Of a DNA stretch of 64,000 bases, positions 1 through 9,486 are shown piece by piece. The translations under genes and the position numbers were made by a program. The stretch's first letter is position 1. Each line of letters begins with the position of its first letter. Origin of the DNA: Micromonospora sp. WMMD1155 (lineage in GTDB: Bacteria; Actinomycetota; Actinomycetes; Mycobacteriales; Micromonosporaceae); assembly GCF_029581275.1 (NCBI RefSeq), contig NZ_CP120742.1, forward strand, positions 1,772,501-1,836,500. The letters are read 5' to 3'. The notes beneath the pieces are model-generated. The model did not search any database. It was not told the origin of the DNA and saw only the letters and a list, made by a program, of their open reading frames with translations.

Positions 1-959
1 GTGCGGTTGCAGATCTCGACGGCGTGGTCCTCACCGCCGGAGGCGCGGAACGAGATCATGCCGCCGAACCGGCGCATCTGCTTCGCGGCGACCTCGTGAC
101 CGGGGTGCGAGGGCAGCCCGGGGTAGATCACCTGGGCGACCTTGGCGTGCCCGTCGAGGTACGCGGCGAGCCGCTCGGCGTTGTCGCAGTGCCGGTCCAT
201 GCGTACCCCGAGGGTCTTGATGCCGCGCAGCGTGAGCCAGGCGTCGAACGGGCCGTTGATCGCGCCCATCGCGTTCTGGTGGTAGCGCAGCTCCTCGCCG
301 AGCCCGGCGTCGGCGACGACGAGCGCGCCACCGACCACGTCGGAGTGCCCGCCGATGTACTTGGTGGTGGAGTGCACCACCACGTCCGCGCCGTGCGCGA
401 TCGGCTGTTGCAGGTACGGCGAGGCGAAGGTGTTGTCCACGACGAGCAGCGCGCCCGCGTCGTGTGCCACGGCGGCCAGGGCGGCGATGTCGGCGATGCC
501 GAGCAGCGGGTTGGTCGGCGTCTCCAGCCAGACGATCTTCGTGCGGCCGGGCTGGACGGCGGCCCGGATCGCGTCCGGGTCGGACACCTTGGCCGGGGTG
601 AACTCCAGGCCCCAGCGCTGGGCGACCCGGGCGAAGAGCCGGTACGTGCCGCCGTACGCGTCGTCCGGGATCACCACGTGGTCGCCCGGCCGGCACACGG
701 CCCGCAGCAGGGTGTCCTCCGCCGCCAGGCCACTGGCGAAGGCCAGCCCCACCGGCCCACCCTCCAGCGCCGCCAGGCACTCCTGAAGCGCGTCGCGGGT
801 CGGGTTGCCGGAACGGCTGTACTCGTAGCCGAGCCGGGGCGCACCGACGGCGTCCTGCGCGTACGTGCTGGTCTGGTAGATCGGTGGGATCACCGCACCG
901 GTGCGGGCCTCAGGGTCCTGGCCGGCGTGGATGGCGAGCGTCTCGAAGCCGTGGTTCAT
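1..959 (-). CDS. metB: Cystathionine gamma-synthase-type PLP enzyme, 3' end outside window
   Basis: PLP-dependent trans-sulfuration enzyme of the Cys/Met metabolism family. It is expected to make cystathionine from an activated homoserine ester and cysteine in the cytosol. Visible: N-terminus MNHGFETLAIHAGQDPEARTG, the substrate-site region YEYSRSGNPTRD near residue 50, VVDNTFASPY near 175 (PLP-ring Asp) and STTKYIGGHSDVVGG with the Schiff-base lysine at about residue 200. About 319 codons lie in the window and family members run about 380-390, so roughly 65 residues are missing. A cystathionine beta-synthase is encoded nearby (4252-5622). The start has no clear Shine-Dalgarno but has TAGCCT seven bases upstream, suggesting a leaderless mRNA. 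Gamma-lyase activity cannot be excluded from sequence. Confidence 0.9.
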   Translation of the reverse strand, partial: MNHGFETLAIHAGQDPEARTGAVIPPIYQTSTYAQDAVGAPRLGYEYSRSGNPTRDALQECLAALEGGPVGLAFASGLAAEDTLLRAVCRPGDHVVIPDDAYGGTYRLFARVAQRWGLEFTPAKVSDPDAIRAAVQPGRTKIVWLETPTNPLLGIADIAALAAVAHDAGALLVVDNTFASPYLQQPIAHGADVVVHSTTKYIGGHSDVVGGALVVADAGLGEELRYHQNAMGAINGPFDAWLTLRGIKTLGVRMDRHCDNAERLAAYLDGHAKVAQVIYPGLPSHPGHEVAAKQMRRFGGMISFRASGGEDHAVEICNR

Positions 960-966
960 GGTGGTG

Positions 967-972
967 AGGCTA
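967..972 (-). promoter_or_regulatory. -10 box of the metB-like gene (leaderless)
   Basis: On the minus strand TAGCCT lies 7 bases before the ATG at 959, so transcription should begin at or next to the start codon. No ribosome binding site is visible. Confidence 0.5.
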
Positions 973-1063
973 GTGCCCCGTCCCGAGTGCTGGAACAAGA
1001 ACCTGTCCGGCACGGCCCCGCGCACCGGCCGGCGCTGGACGGGCGTCCCGCGCGGGTGCGGCA

Positions 1064-1069
1064 TAGCCT
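1064..1069 (+). promoter_or_regulatory. -10 box of the HIT gene (leaderless)
   Basis: TAGCCT lies 6 bases before the ATG at 1076. It favours that ATG over the in-frame GTG at 1070. The divergent metB-like gene uses the same hexamer. Confidence 0.5.
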
Positions 1070-1075
1070 GTGCCG

Positions 1076-1498
1076 ATGAGCGGGTGCGTGTTCTGCGGGA
1101 TCGTGGCGGGTGAGGTGCCGGCGTTCCGGGTGGCCGACACCCCGGACGGGGTGGCGTTCCTGGACACCCGGCCGGTGTTCAAGGGGCACGTGCTGGTGGT
1201 CCCCCGGACGCACCTGGTGACCCTGGCCGATCTGCCGTCCGACCTGCTGCCGGGCTACTTCGCGCTGGTCCAACGCTTGGCGGTGGCCGTGGAGTCCGGT
1301 CTGGGGGCTGGCGGGACGTTCGTGGCGATGAACAACAAGGTGTCCCAGTCCGTCCCGCACCTGCACACCCACGTGGTGCCCCGCACCAAGGGAGACGGGC
1401 TGCGGGGGTTCTTCTGGCCACGCACCCGCTACGAGGACGACACCGAGGCCCAGACCTACGCGGACCGGGTCGCCGCCGCACTCTGCGGCGCGGCCTGA
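1076..1498 (+). CDS. HIT family (histidine triad) hydrolase
   Basis: Small cytosolic nucleotide-binding protein of the HIT superfamily, which hydrolyses or transfers nucleotidyl groups from phosphoramidates or dinucleotides. The 140-residue product has the CVFCGIVAGE N-terminus typical of HIT proteins and the active-site triad PHLHTHVVPR with histidines at about 95, 97 and 99. ATG 1076 is chosen over GTG 1070 because a TAGCCT box lies six bases upstream. It is divergent from the PLP enzyme and followed by msrA on the same strand after 75 bases. The actual substrate cannot be read from sequence. Confidence 0.9.
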   Translation: MSGCVFCGIVAGEVPAFRVADTPDGVAFLDTRPVFKGHVLVVPRTHLVTLADLPSDLLPGYFALVQRLAVAVESGLGAGGTFVAMNNKVSQSVPHLHTHVVPRTKGDGLRGFFWPRTRYEDDTEAQTYADRVAAALCGAA

Positions 1499-1573
1499 CT
1501 CACACTCGCGCGGGTAAGGAAGGTGGACCCACCGGTGTTGAACGCTGCGAGAGGTACGAGAGGAGATCCCCAC

Positions 1574-2236
<663 letters not shown>

Positions 2237-2257
2237 CCTCTCTGCCACCCGTGGGCG

Positions 2258-2286
2258 TGCCCGGTCGCCGATGAGGCGGCCGGGCA
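2258..2286 (+). terminator. Hairpin after msrA
   Basis: A 12-bp stem (TGCCCGGTCGCC / GGCGGCCGGGCA, one G-U pair) with a GATGA loop, 22 bases after the msrA stop and followed by TTCC. It separates msrA from the rnz leader. Confidence 0.6.
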
Positions 2287-2314
2287 TTCCCGTTCGGCCT
2301 GTGATCGAAATCCG

Positions 2315-2344
2315 TTGCCGAGGGCGGCGAGAAGTCGATAGCGT
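2315..2344 (+). promoter_or_regulatory. Promoter of the rnz leader
   Basis: TTGCCG at 2315-2320 and TAGCGT at 2339-2344 are separated by 18 bases, the spacing of housekeeping actinobacterial promoters. The predicted transcript would begin near 2351, a few bases before the micro-ORF, giving rnz a leader of about 250 nt. Confidence 0.45.
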
Positions 2345-2354
2345 GGCCGTACAC

Positions 2355-2414
2355 GTGAAAGGAGGTGGTCCAGACTTGTATAGCAATCGGACTCGTGAGG
2401 TGGCTGTCCGCTAG
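2355..2414 (+). CDS. Leader micro-ORF with extended anti-Shine-Dalgarno complement
   Basis: A 19-codon ORF (GTG start; product VKGGGPDLYSNRTREVAVR) close to the predicted 5' end of the rnz transcript. Its second to sixth codons contain AAAGGAGGTGGTCC. This matches 13 of 14 bases of the complement of the 16S rRNA 3' tail (AAAGGAGGTGATCC, from general knowledge of 16S), much longer than any other ribosome site here. An alternative reading is that this motif is the Shine-Dalgarno for TTG 2376, giving a 12-residue peptide in the same frame. I do not recognise the peptide. A role in translation-dependent attenuation of rnz is inference. Confidence 0.45.
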   Translation: MKGGGPDLYSNRTREVAVR

Positions 2415-2511
2415 CCGCTGTCCTCGACAGTGATCGGTCCGCCGACAGGCGGGCACCAGCACCATCGTCGAGACCGTGTGGCAGCGGTGCGGCGAATTCC
2501 AGACAGCCACC

Positions 2512-2577
2512 CGACCCCCGGGGTGCCGGCCAAAGTCCAGCCGGCCCGCGCGCGAGCGCGGAGCGCCCCGGGGGTCG
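2512..2577 (+). ncRNA. Candidate structured 5' leader (three-way junction) of rnz
   Basis: Base pairing read by eye. P1 is 15 bp pairing 2512-2526 with 2563-2577 (one G-U). P2 is 4-6 bp around 2527-2530 / 2540-2543 with a 9-nt loop. P3 is 6 bp pairing 2546-2551 with 2556-2561, closed by a GCGA tetraloop of the GNRA class. The element ends 8 bases before the ribosome site CCGGAGG (2586-2592) of rnz. It does not match a riboswitch class I can name. GNRA closure holds only on the plus strand, which fits an RNA role. Confidence 0.5.
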
Positions 2578-2598
2578 CTCCATATCCGGAGGCCCCCG

Positions 2599-3528
2599 AT
2601 GTCGATGCGCGAACTGGTGGTGCTGGGGACGGCCAGCCAGGCACCGACGCGGCAACGCAACCACAACGGGTACGTGCTGCGCTGGGACGACGAGGTGATC
2701 CTCTTCGACCCCGGTGAGGGCAGCCAACGTCAGCTCCTGCACACCACTGTCACCGCCAGCGACCTGACCCGGATCTGCGTCACCCACTTCCACGGCGACC
2801 ACTGCCTCGGCCTGCCCGGCACCATCCAACGGCTCTCCCTGGACCGGGTGCCGCACCCGGTCGCTGTGCACTTCCCCGCCGGGGGCGCCGAGTACTTCGC
2901 CCGGCTACGGCACGCGACCTCCTTCTACGAGACCGCCGAGTTGCGGGTCGAACCCATCGAGGCGGACGGGCAACGGATCACCCTGACGTGCGGCACGCTG
3001 GAGGCACGCCGACTGCGGCACCCCATCGAAACGTACGGCTATCGGCTGGTCGAGCCGGACGGCCACCGGATGCTGCCGGAGAAGCTGGCCGCGTACGGCA
3101 TCGCCGGTCCGGCCGTCGGCGAGCTGATCCGCGTCGGCCACCTGGACCTCGACGGGCGCCGCGTCACCCGCGACGAGGTCAGCGAGCCCCGGCACGGGCA
3201 GCGGTTCGCGTTCGTGATGGACACCGGCCTCTGCGACGGGGTGTACGCGCTCGCCGAGCACGCCGACCTGCTGGTCATCGAGTCGACGTTCCTGGAGTCG
3301 GAGGCCGCGCTCGCCGCCGAGGTCGGCCACCTGACCGCGGCGCAGGCCGCCCGGGTGGCCACCGAGTCCGGGGTACGCCGACTCGTGCTCACCCACTTCT
3401 CCCAGCGCTACCCCGACCCGCGCCGGTTTCACGACGAGGCGCGCGAGCACTTCGACGGTGATCTGATCGTCGCCGAGGATCTGACCACCGTGCAGCTCCC
3501 ACCCCGCCGGGTAGCCTCGGCCTGGTGA
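2599..3528 (+). CDS. rnz: Ribonuclease Z (tRNA 3' processing, metallo-beta-lactamase fold)
   Basis: Endonuclease that trims tRNA 3' trailers. The 309-residue product carries the MBL zinc motif HFHGDH at about residues 63-68, the N-terminal LGTASQAPT and NGYVLRW strands, a histidine in [14 protein letters not shown], and the C-terminal VMDTGLCDG and [10 protein letters not shown] ligands. This is the RNase Z/ElaC pattern and length. ATG 2599 is set by CCGGAGG at 2586-2592; the open frame extends upstream only through the structured leader. The stop overlaps the GTG of the next gene (GTGA), so the GNAT gene is probably translationally coupled. Confidence 0.9.
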   Translation: MSMRELVVLGTASQAPTRQRNHNGYVLRWDDEVILFDPGEGSQRQLLHTTVTASDLTRICVTHFHGDHCLGLPGTIQRLSLDRVPHPVAVHFPAGGAEYFARLRHATSFYETAELRVEPIEADGQRITLTCGTLEARRLRHPIETYGYRLVEPDGHRMLPEKLAAYGIAGPAVGELIRVGHLDLDGRRVTRDEVSEPRHGQRFAFVMDTGLCDGVYALAEHADLLVIESTFLESEAALAAEVGHLTAAQAARVATESGVRRLVLTHFSQRYPDPRRFHDEAREHFDGDLIVAEDLTTVQLPPRRVASAW

Positions 3529-4034
3529 CCGTCACGCTCCGCCCCGCCACCGGCGACGACCTGATGGCGGTGGGTGCCCTGCACCAACGCTCCCGGGTCG
3601 CCGCGTACTCCGCCTTCCTGCCGCCCGAAGCCCTGGCCGACCCGACACCGGAGGCGATGGGACGGTACTGGGTCGAGCGGTGGCACTGGGAGCGGGACAC
3701 CCACCGGATGACGGTGGCGGAGCGGGCCGGGGCGCTGGTCGGGTTCAGCCACCTGGGCCCGGACGACGAGGACGACCCCGCCACCGGGCTGCTCAACGCG
3801 ATCCACCTCGACCCCCGCGAGCAGGGCCGCGGCACCGGTCGCGTGCTGATGGTGGACGCCCTGGACGCCATGCGCGCCCGGAGTTGGCGTCGCGCGGTGC
3901 TCTGGGTGCTCCGGGAGAACGCCCACGCCCGCTCCTTCTACGAGCGCGGCGGCTGGACGTCGACGGGCATCGAACGCGAGGAGCAGATCGGCACCGCCCT
4001 CACCCCTCAGGTCCGCTACACCCGCCCCCTCTGA
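3525..4034 (+). CDS. GNAT family N-acetyltransferase
   Basis: A 169-residue GCN5-related acetyltransferase. The acetyl-CoA binding motif A is visible as [17 protein letters not shown] (Q/R-x-x-G-x-G), followed by [19 protein letters not shown], the standard late beta-strand/helix of the fold. It starts at GTG inside the rnz stop (GTGA overlap), so the two genes form a transcription unit. Substrate unknown. The gene faces cbs tail to tail across three inverted repeats. Confidence 0.85.
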   Translation: MTVTLRPATGDDLMAVGALHQRSRVAAYSAFLPPEALADPTPEAMGRYWVERWHWERDTHRMTVAERAGALVGFSHLGPDDEDDPATGLLNAIHLDPREQGRGTGRVLMVDALDAMRARSWRRAVLWVLRENAHARSFYERGGWTSTGIEREEQIGTALTPQVRYTRPL

Positions 4035-4113
4035 ACCGGCCGGCCGGGCAGCAGGCCGACGTAGGGGTGCCCGGTGCCCACCTGGGGGCTGGCCCGCCAG
4101 GTCGATGTGCTGT

Positions 4114-4163
4114 TGAGCGATATACCTCAGAGGTATAAATATGACTCTGAGGTATATCGCTCA
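4114..4163. repeat. Perfect 19-bp inverted repeat, AT-rich, with nested 17-bp palindrome
   Basis: TGAGCGATATACCTCAGAG (4114-4132) and its exact reverse complement (4145-4163) flank a 12-base spacer. Inside, TATACCTCAGAGGTATA (4121-4137) is itself a perfect palindrome. The composition is far more AT-rich than the surroundings. It lies between convergent genes and has no U-tract, so it looks more like a protein binding site or element remnant than a simple terminator. Confidence 0.6.
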
Positions 4164-4184
4164 CTGCTGCATCCGCCCGACGGA

Positions 4185-4201
4185 GGTGACCGACGGTCAC
4201 C
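4185..4201. repeat. 17-bp inverted repeat
   Basis: GGTGACC-GAC-GGTCACC, a perfect 7-bp dyad between the 19-bp inverted repeat and the next hairpin. Role unknown. Confidence 0.45.
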
Positions 4202-4204
4202 GCC

Positions 4205-4232
4205 GGCCATGGCTGTGTCCACAGCCATGGCC
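4205..4232. terminator. Hairpin between convergent genes
   Basis: GGCCATGGCTGTG-TC-CACAGCCATGGCC: a perfect 13-bp dyad located 20 bases beyond the cbs stop. It could act as a factor-independent terminator for either convergent gene, although no T-run follows. Confidence 0.5.
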
Positions 4233-4251
4233 AGGGTCGGCACGTACCCGT

Positions 4252-5622
<1,371 letters not shown>

Positions 5623-5693
5623 GGTGTGCCCTTCGTTGCGGCGCCGGCGACGGCGGCCGGGCAGACGGTTCCTCGCGCCCAGCGTACGTGCCG

Positions 5694-6050
5694 TCAGGGC
5701 ACCAGCCCGCCCGGGATGACCGAGCTGCGGCGGGCTTCCCACTCCAGGAAGCGATCGGTCTCGGCGAGCACACTGCCGGCCAACCAGGTGATCATGACCG
5801 CGTCGTCGGCGAGCCCGAAGATCGCCAGCGGGATCTCCGGCAGGAAGTCGATGGGCGAGACGATGTACGCCGTGGCCGCGGTCATCAGGGCCAGTCGGAA
5901 ACCGCCGTCGTACTCCCCCTTCGTGGTCGCCCGGATCATCCGGGGCAGCGCGGCCAGGCGGGTGCCCAGCGACGGCCCACCCCGGGCCCCGGCCGCCAGT
6001 GCCCGTGCCAGGGCGGCGAACGCCGCACTGCGCTTCAGTGTCTTCCCCAT
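5694..6050 (-). CDS. YkvA-like DUF1232 small membrane protein
   Basis: A 118-residue protein with the DUF1232 signature YIVSPIDFLPEIPLAIFGLADD (residues about 66-87). This amphipathic/membrane segment is found in many bacteria and has no settled function. The N-terminal third is basic and Ala-rich. ATG 6050 has GGAGAGGAG upstream. It lies upstream of cbs on the same strand with a 71-base gap. Role unknown. Confidence 0.75.
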   Translation of the reverse strand: MGKTLKRSAAFAALARALAAGARGGPSLGTRLAALPRMIRATTKGEYDGGFRLALMTAATAYIVSPIDFLPEIPLAIFGLADDAVMITWLAGSVLAETDRFLEWEARRSSVIPGGLVP

Positions 6051-6186
6051 CGTCGTGCTCCTCTCCGCCGGACCAGCGTGGCGGGTCGGCGCAAGTAGGC
6101 CGGCCGGCCCTGGACAGATACCCCGGAGCGTCGATTTCCAGGCACCCGAGTGCCGTCGCGACGACAGCGGCGTGTCGGGCCGGCGC

Positions 6187-6192
6187 GATAAT
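6187..6192 (+). promoter_or_regulatory. -10 box of the first SGNH gene (leaderless)
   Basis: GATAAT, one base from the consensus TATAAT, lies 8 bases before ATG 6201. No ribosome binding site is seen. Confidence 0.5.
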
Positions 6193-6200
6193 GTCGCGGT

Positions 6201-7253
6201 ATGGGGGTGGCTGATTCCGTCGTACCCGGTGGTACGAGGTGGCGGCAGGCCCGGCGGTTCGCCCGCCTGGCGGCCATCGGCACGGGCGCTACCGTGGCGG
6301 CCGCGGTGGCGACCGGCGGGGTGCTGCTCGGCCAGGCCCGGCAGGCTCGGCGCACCATCCCGATGGCCGAGGCGCCGCCCCCGCGCTGCGACGGCGTCTA
6401 CGGCGCGAAGTTCCCCGGTCCCGCGCTCACCATGGTCGTGCTCGGTGACTCGTCGGCGGCCGGCTACGGGGTGCACCGCCGTCGAGAGACACCCGGGGCC
6501 CTGCTCGCCACCGGTCTGACCCGTCGGCTGCACCGGCCGGTGCGGCTGCACCGCTTCGCGGTCGTCGGTGCCATCTCCTCGGCACTCCGCCACCAGGTCG
6601 AGGCGGCGCTGGAATGCCGACCCGACATCGCGGTGATCCTCATCGGCGGCAACGACATCACCAACCGCACCCCGCGCGGGCTGGCGGTGCGCTACCTGGT
6701 CGAGGCGGTGCACACGTTGCGCGACGCCGGGTGCGAGGTGGTCGTCGGCACCTGCCCCGACCTGGGCGCGATCCGCCCGATCCAGCCGCCGTTGCGGTGG
6801 CTGGCGCACCGGTGGAGCCGGCAACTCGCCGCCGCCCAGACGGTCGCCGTGGTCGAGGCGGGCGGTTGGACGGTCTCCCTGGGTGACCTGCTCGGCCCCC
6901 GGTTCACCGCCGAGCCGACCCGGATGTTCGCCTGGGACCGGTTCCATCCGTCCGCCGAGGGTTACGCGATGGCCGCCGCCGCGCTCCTGCCGACGATGCT
7001 CTCCGCGCTCGGCGCGGGGCAGGAACGACGGGTTACGCCGACGCCGGGCGAGGGCGTACGGTCGCTGCCGGAGGCCGCGCAGGAGGCGGCCCGGCACGCC
7101 GGCACGGAGGTCAGCGGCACCCGGGTCCGGGGCCGCGACCGAGGGCCGGAGGGCCGGTGGGCGCAGTTGCGTCGCCGCGCGTTCTTCGGTGTGGGCGCGG
7201 TGCCGCAGCACGGGTCCGCCTCGGACACCTCGACAGTGGAGGGACTGGCATGA
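6201..7253 (+). CDS. SGNH/GDSL hydrolase family protein, exported (copy 1)
   Basis: Probable secreted or membrane-anchored esterase/lipase of the SGNH hydrolase superfamily. The N-terminus has a basic stretch and a hydrophobic segment (residues about 22-42). Then come the block I nucleophile motif VLGDSSAAGYGV (Ser about 84), the block III motif IGGNDITN, and the block V pair DRFHPSAEGY (Asp and His). The roughly 80-residue C-terminal extension is charged and low complexity. ATG overlaps nothing upstream; the stop overlaps the next gene (ATGA). The neighbour has the same architecture, so this is a tandem pair. Substrate unknown. Confidence 0.85.
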   Translation: MGVADSVVPGGTRWRQARRFARLAAIGTGATVAAAVATGGVLLGQARQARRTIPMAEAPPPRCDGVYGAKFPGPALTMVVLGDSSAAGYGVHRRRETPGALLATGLTRRLHRPVRLHRFAVVGAISSALRHQVEAALECRPDIAVILIGGNDITNRTPRGLAVRYLVEAVHTLRDAGCEVVVGTCPDLGAIRPIQPPLRWLAHRWSRQLAAAQTVAVVEAGGWTVSLGDLLGPRFTAEPTRMFAWDRFHPSAEGYAMAAAALLPTMLSALGAGQERRVTPTPGEGVRSLPEAAQEAARHAGTEVSGTRVRGRDRGPEGRWAQLRRRAFFGVGAVPQHGSASDTSTVEGLA

Positions 7254-8062
7254 ACGAGCGCACAGTGCGGGGCGTGAACGCCGGCCTCGCCGGCCGGCTG
7301 GGCCGGGCGGCGGCGTTCTCGCTGCTCGCCGGCACCGTGGGAGGCGCTGCCGTCCTGGCCGGCGAGGCGTTCGTCGCCCGACACCGGCGCTACGCCGAGC
7401 CGGAGTTGGGGCTGGCCCTGCGGGCCACGATCGGCCGGGCCGAGGCTCCGCCGCTGCGGCTGGTGCTTCTCGGTGACTCGTCGGCCCTGGGCGTCGGTGT
7501 CGACCGTCTTGAGGACACCATCGGCGGGCAGTTGGCACACCTGCTCGCCGAGGGCCCGACCGGCCGTCGGGTGCACCTGTCCAGCGTCGGCGTCTCCGGG
7601 TCCCGTTCGACGGACCTGGCCACCCAGGTGGCCCGGTCCCTGCTCGGGGAGCGGCCCGACGTGGCGCTGATCCTTATCGGCGCCAACGACGCCACCGGGC
7701 TGCGCCGCCCCTCCGACGCGGCGGCCTACCTGGCCGCGGCCGTGCACCGGCTGCGGGAGGCACGGGTCGAGGTGGTCGTCGGGACCTGCCCCGACCTCGG
7801 CGCGGTGCGGGCCATCGCCCCTCCGCTACGCCAGGTGGTCGGCTGGTCCGGGCGGCGGATGGCCCGCGCGCAGACCACTGCCGTGCTCGACGCCGGTGGC
7901 TCGGTGGTCGACCTGGCCGCCGAGACCGGGCCGGTGTTCCGGGCCGACGCGGGCACGCTCTGCCACGACGGCTTCCACCCCTCCGCCGACGGCTACCGGG
8001 TCTGGGCGCACGCGCTGCTGCCCGCCGTCGCCGCCGCCGCGACGGTCGCCACCCGGCGCTAG
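7250..8062 (+). CDS. SGNH/GDSL hydrolase family protein, exported (copy 2)
   Basis: A 270-residue paralogue of the preceding gene: N-terminal hydrophobic segment (about residues 18-36), VLLGDSSALGVGV with Ser about 77, IGANDATG and DGFHPSADGY. It lacks the long C-terminal extension of copy 1. ATG 7250 sits in an ATGA overlap with copy 1, so the pair is coupled. An earlier in-frame GTG at 7157 would sit deep within copy 1 and is rejected. The two proteins differ strongly outside the motifs, so the duplication is old. Confidence 0.85.
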   Translation: MNERTVRGVNAGLAGRLGRAAAFSLLAGTVGGAAVLAGEAFVARHRRYAEPELGLALRATIGRAEAPPLRLVLLGDSSALGVGVDRLEDTIGGQLAHLLAEGPTGRRVHLSSVGVSGSRSTDLATQVARSLLGERPDVALILIGANDATGLRRPSDAAAYLAAAVHRLREARVEVVVGTCPDLGAVRAIAPPLRQVVGWSGRRMARAQTTAVLDAGGSVVDLAAETGPVFRADAGTLCHDGFHPSADGYRVWAHALLPAVAAAATVATRR

Positions 8063-8128
8063 ATCAGTCCGGCGGGGGGTGACATTTCCCGCCGCGCCTG
8101 CTCCTTCCGCGCCTTGTTACTGGCGGGT

Positions 8129-8134
8129 TAACGT
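8129..8134 (+). promoter_or_regulatory. -10 box of the thiolase gene (leaderless)
   Basis: TAACGT lies 6 bases before ATG 8141, with no Shine-Dalgarno between them. Confidence 0.5.
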
Positions 8135-8140
8135 TGGTCC

Positions 8141-9403
8141 ATGCCGATTGAGTCGTCCCGCGACGCCGTCATCGTCGCCACCGCCCGCTCCCCCATCGGC
8201 CGGGCGCACAAGGGGTCCCTGCGCGACGTCCGCTCCGACGACCTCGCCGCGACGATCGTCCAGGCGGCCCTGGACAAGATCCCCGCGCTCGACCCGACCA
8301 CGATCGACGACCTCTACCTCGGGTGCGGCCTGCCCGGCGGTGAGCAGGGCTTCAACATGGCGCGGGTGGTGTCCACGCTGCTCGGTCTGGACACGGTGCC
8401 CGGCGCCACGCTGACCCGCTACTGCGCCTCGTCGTTGCAGACCACCCGGATGGCGATGCACGCGATCCGGGCCGGTGAGGGTGACGTCTTCGTCTCCGCC
8501 GGTGTGGAGATGGTGTCCCGCTACGCCCGGGGCAGCTCCGACGGACTGCCCCCGGAGGCACAGGCCCTGGTCGGCGGCGGCTGGGAGAACCCTCGCTTCG
8601 GCGCGGCCGGCGAACGCTCCAAGCAACGCGCGCAGGGCGGCGCCGAGGTGTGGACCGACCCGCGCGAGACGGGCGACCTGCCCGACATCTACCTGACCAT
8701 GGGGCAGACCGCGGAGAACCTGGCCCAGGTGTACGACGTCACCCGCCCCGACATGGACGAGTTCGGCGTACGCAGTCAGAACCTCGCCGAGAAGGCGATC
8801 GCCGACGGTTTCTGGGCCCGGGAGATCACCCCGGTCACCACGCCGGACGGCACAGTGGTGAGCACCGACGACGGCCCCCGCGCCGGCGTCACCCTCGACG
8901 CGGTAGCCGGCCTGAAGCCGGTGTTCCGTCCGGACGGCCGGATCACCGCGGGCAACTGCTGCCCGCTCAACGACGGCGCGGCCGCCGTCGTGGTGATGAG
9001 CGCCCAGCGGGCCGAAGACCTCGGGCTCACCCCGCTGGCCCGGATCGTCTCCACCGGCGTGACCGCCCTGTCGCCGGAGATCATGGGGCTCGGGCCGGTG
9101 GAGGCGTCCCGGCAGGCGCTCCGCCGGGCCGGCATGACGATCGACGACGTCGACCTCGTCGAGATCAACGAGGCGTTCGCCGCTCAGGTCATCCCCTCCT
9201 ACCGCCAGCTGGGCATCCCGGAGGAGAAGCTGAACGTGATGGGTGGTGCCATCGCCGTCGGTCACCCGTTCGGCATGACCGGCGCCCGGATCACCGGCAC
9301 CCTGCTGAACGCGCTGGAGTGGCACGACAAGACCATCGGCCTGGAGACGATGTGCGTCGGCGGCGGCCAGGGCATGGCCATGGTGCTGGAGCGGCTGAGC
9401 TGA
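8141..9403 (+). CDS. Acetyl-CoA C-acyltransferase (thiolase)
   Basis: Thiolase catalysing acyl-CoA thiolysis or condensation in beta-oxidation or related pathways. The 420-residue product shows the acyl-enzyme cysteine in TRYCASSLQTTRMA (about residue 95), the NEAFAAQ motif, the catalytic His in GGAIAVGHPFGMTGARI, and the second cysteine in MCVGGGQGMAMVLE. These are all the class signatures. Its placement beside SGNH genes and near cbs/metB resembles the fadA3 region of mycobacteria (from memory). Whether it is degradative or biosynthetic cannot be decided here. Confidence 0.92.
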   Translation: MPIESSRDAVIVATARSPIGRAHKGSLRDVRSDDLAATIVQAALDKIPALDPTTIDDLYLGCGLPGGEQGFNMARVVSTLLGLDTVPGATLTRYCASSLQTTRMAMHAIRAGEGDVFVSAGVEMVSRYARGSSDGLPPEAQALVGGGWENPRFGAAGERSKQRAQGGAEVWTDPRETGDLPDIYLTMGQTAENLAQVYDVTRPDMDEFGVRSQNLAEKAIADGFWAREITPVTTPDGTVVSTDDGPRAGVTLDAVAGLKPVFRPDGRITAGNCCPLNDGAAAVVVMSAQRAEDLGLTPLARIVSTGVTALSPEIMGLGPVEASRQALRRAGMTIDDVDLVEINEAFAAQVIPSYRQLGIPEEKLNVMGGAIAVGHPFGMTGARITGTLLNALEWHDKTIGLETMCVGGGQGMAMVLERLS

Positions 9404-9421
9404 GCCGAGTCGCCTGAGGTC

Positions 9422-9454
9422 GGTGTCCGTCGCCGACGTCGTCGGTCGGACACC
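9422..9454. terminator. Hairpin between convergent genes
   Basis: GGTGTCCG pairs with CGGACACC, enclosing a second stem CCGAC-GTC-GTCGG, 19 bases after the thiolase stop. It can serve both converging genes. Confidence 0.5.
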
Positions 9455-9486
9455 ACCGGGCGCTCCCGCCGATTCCGGAGTCGGCC

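Noticed and set aside
960..1075. SAM or other sulfur riboswitch before the metB-like gene
   Set aside because: The -10 box lies 7 bases before the ATG, leaving no room for an RNA leader.
2430..2717. ORF running from the rnz leader into rnz in another frame
   Set aside because: It overlaps rnz out of frame, has no ribosome site, and crosses the three-way junction.
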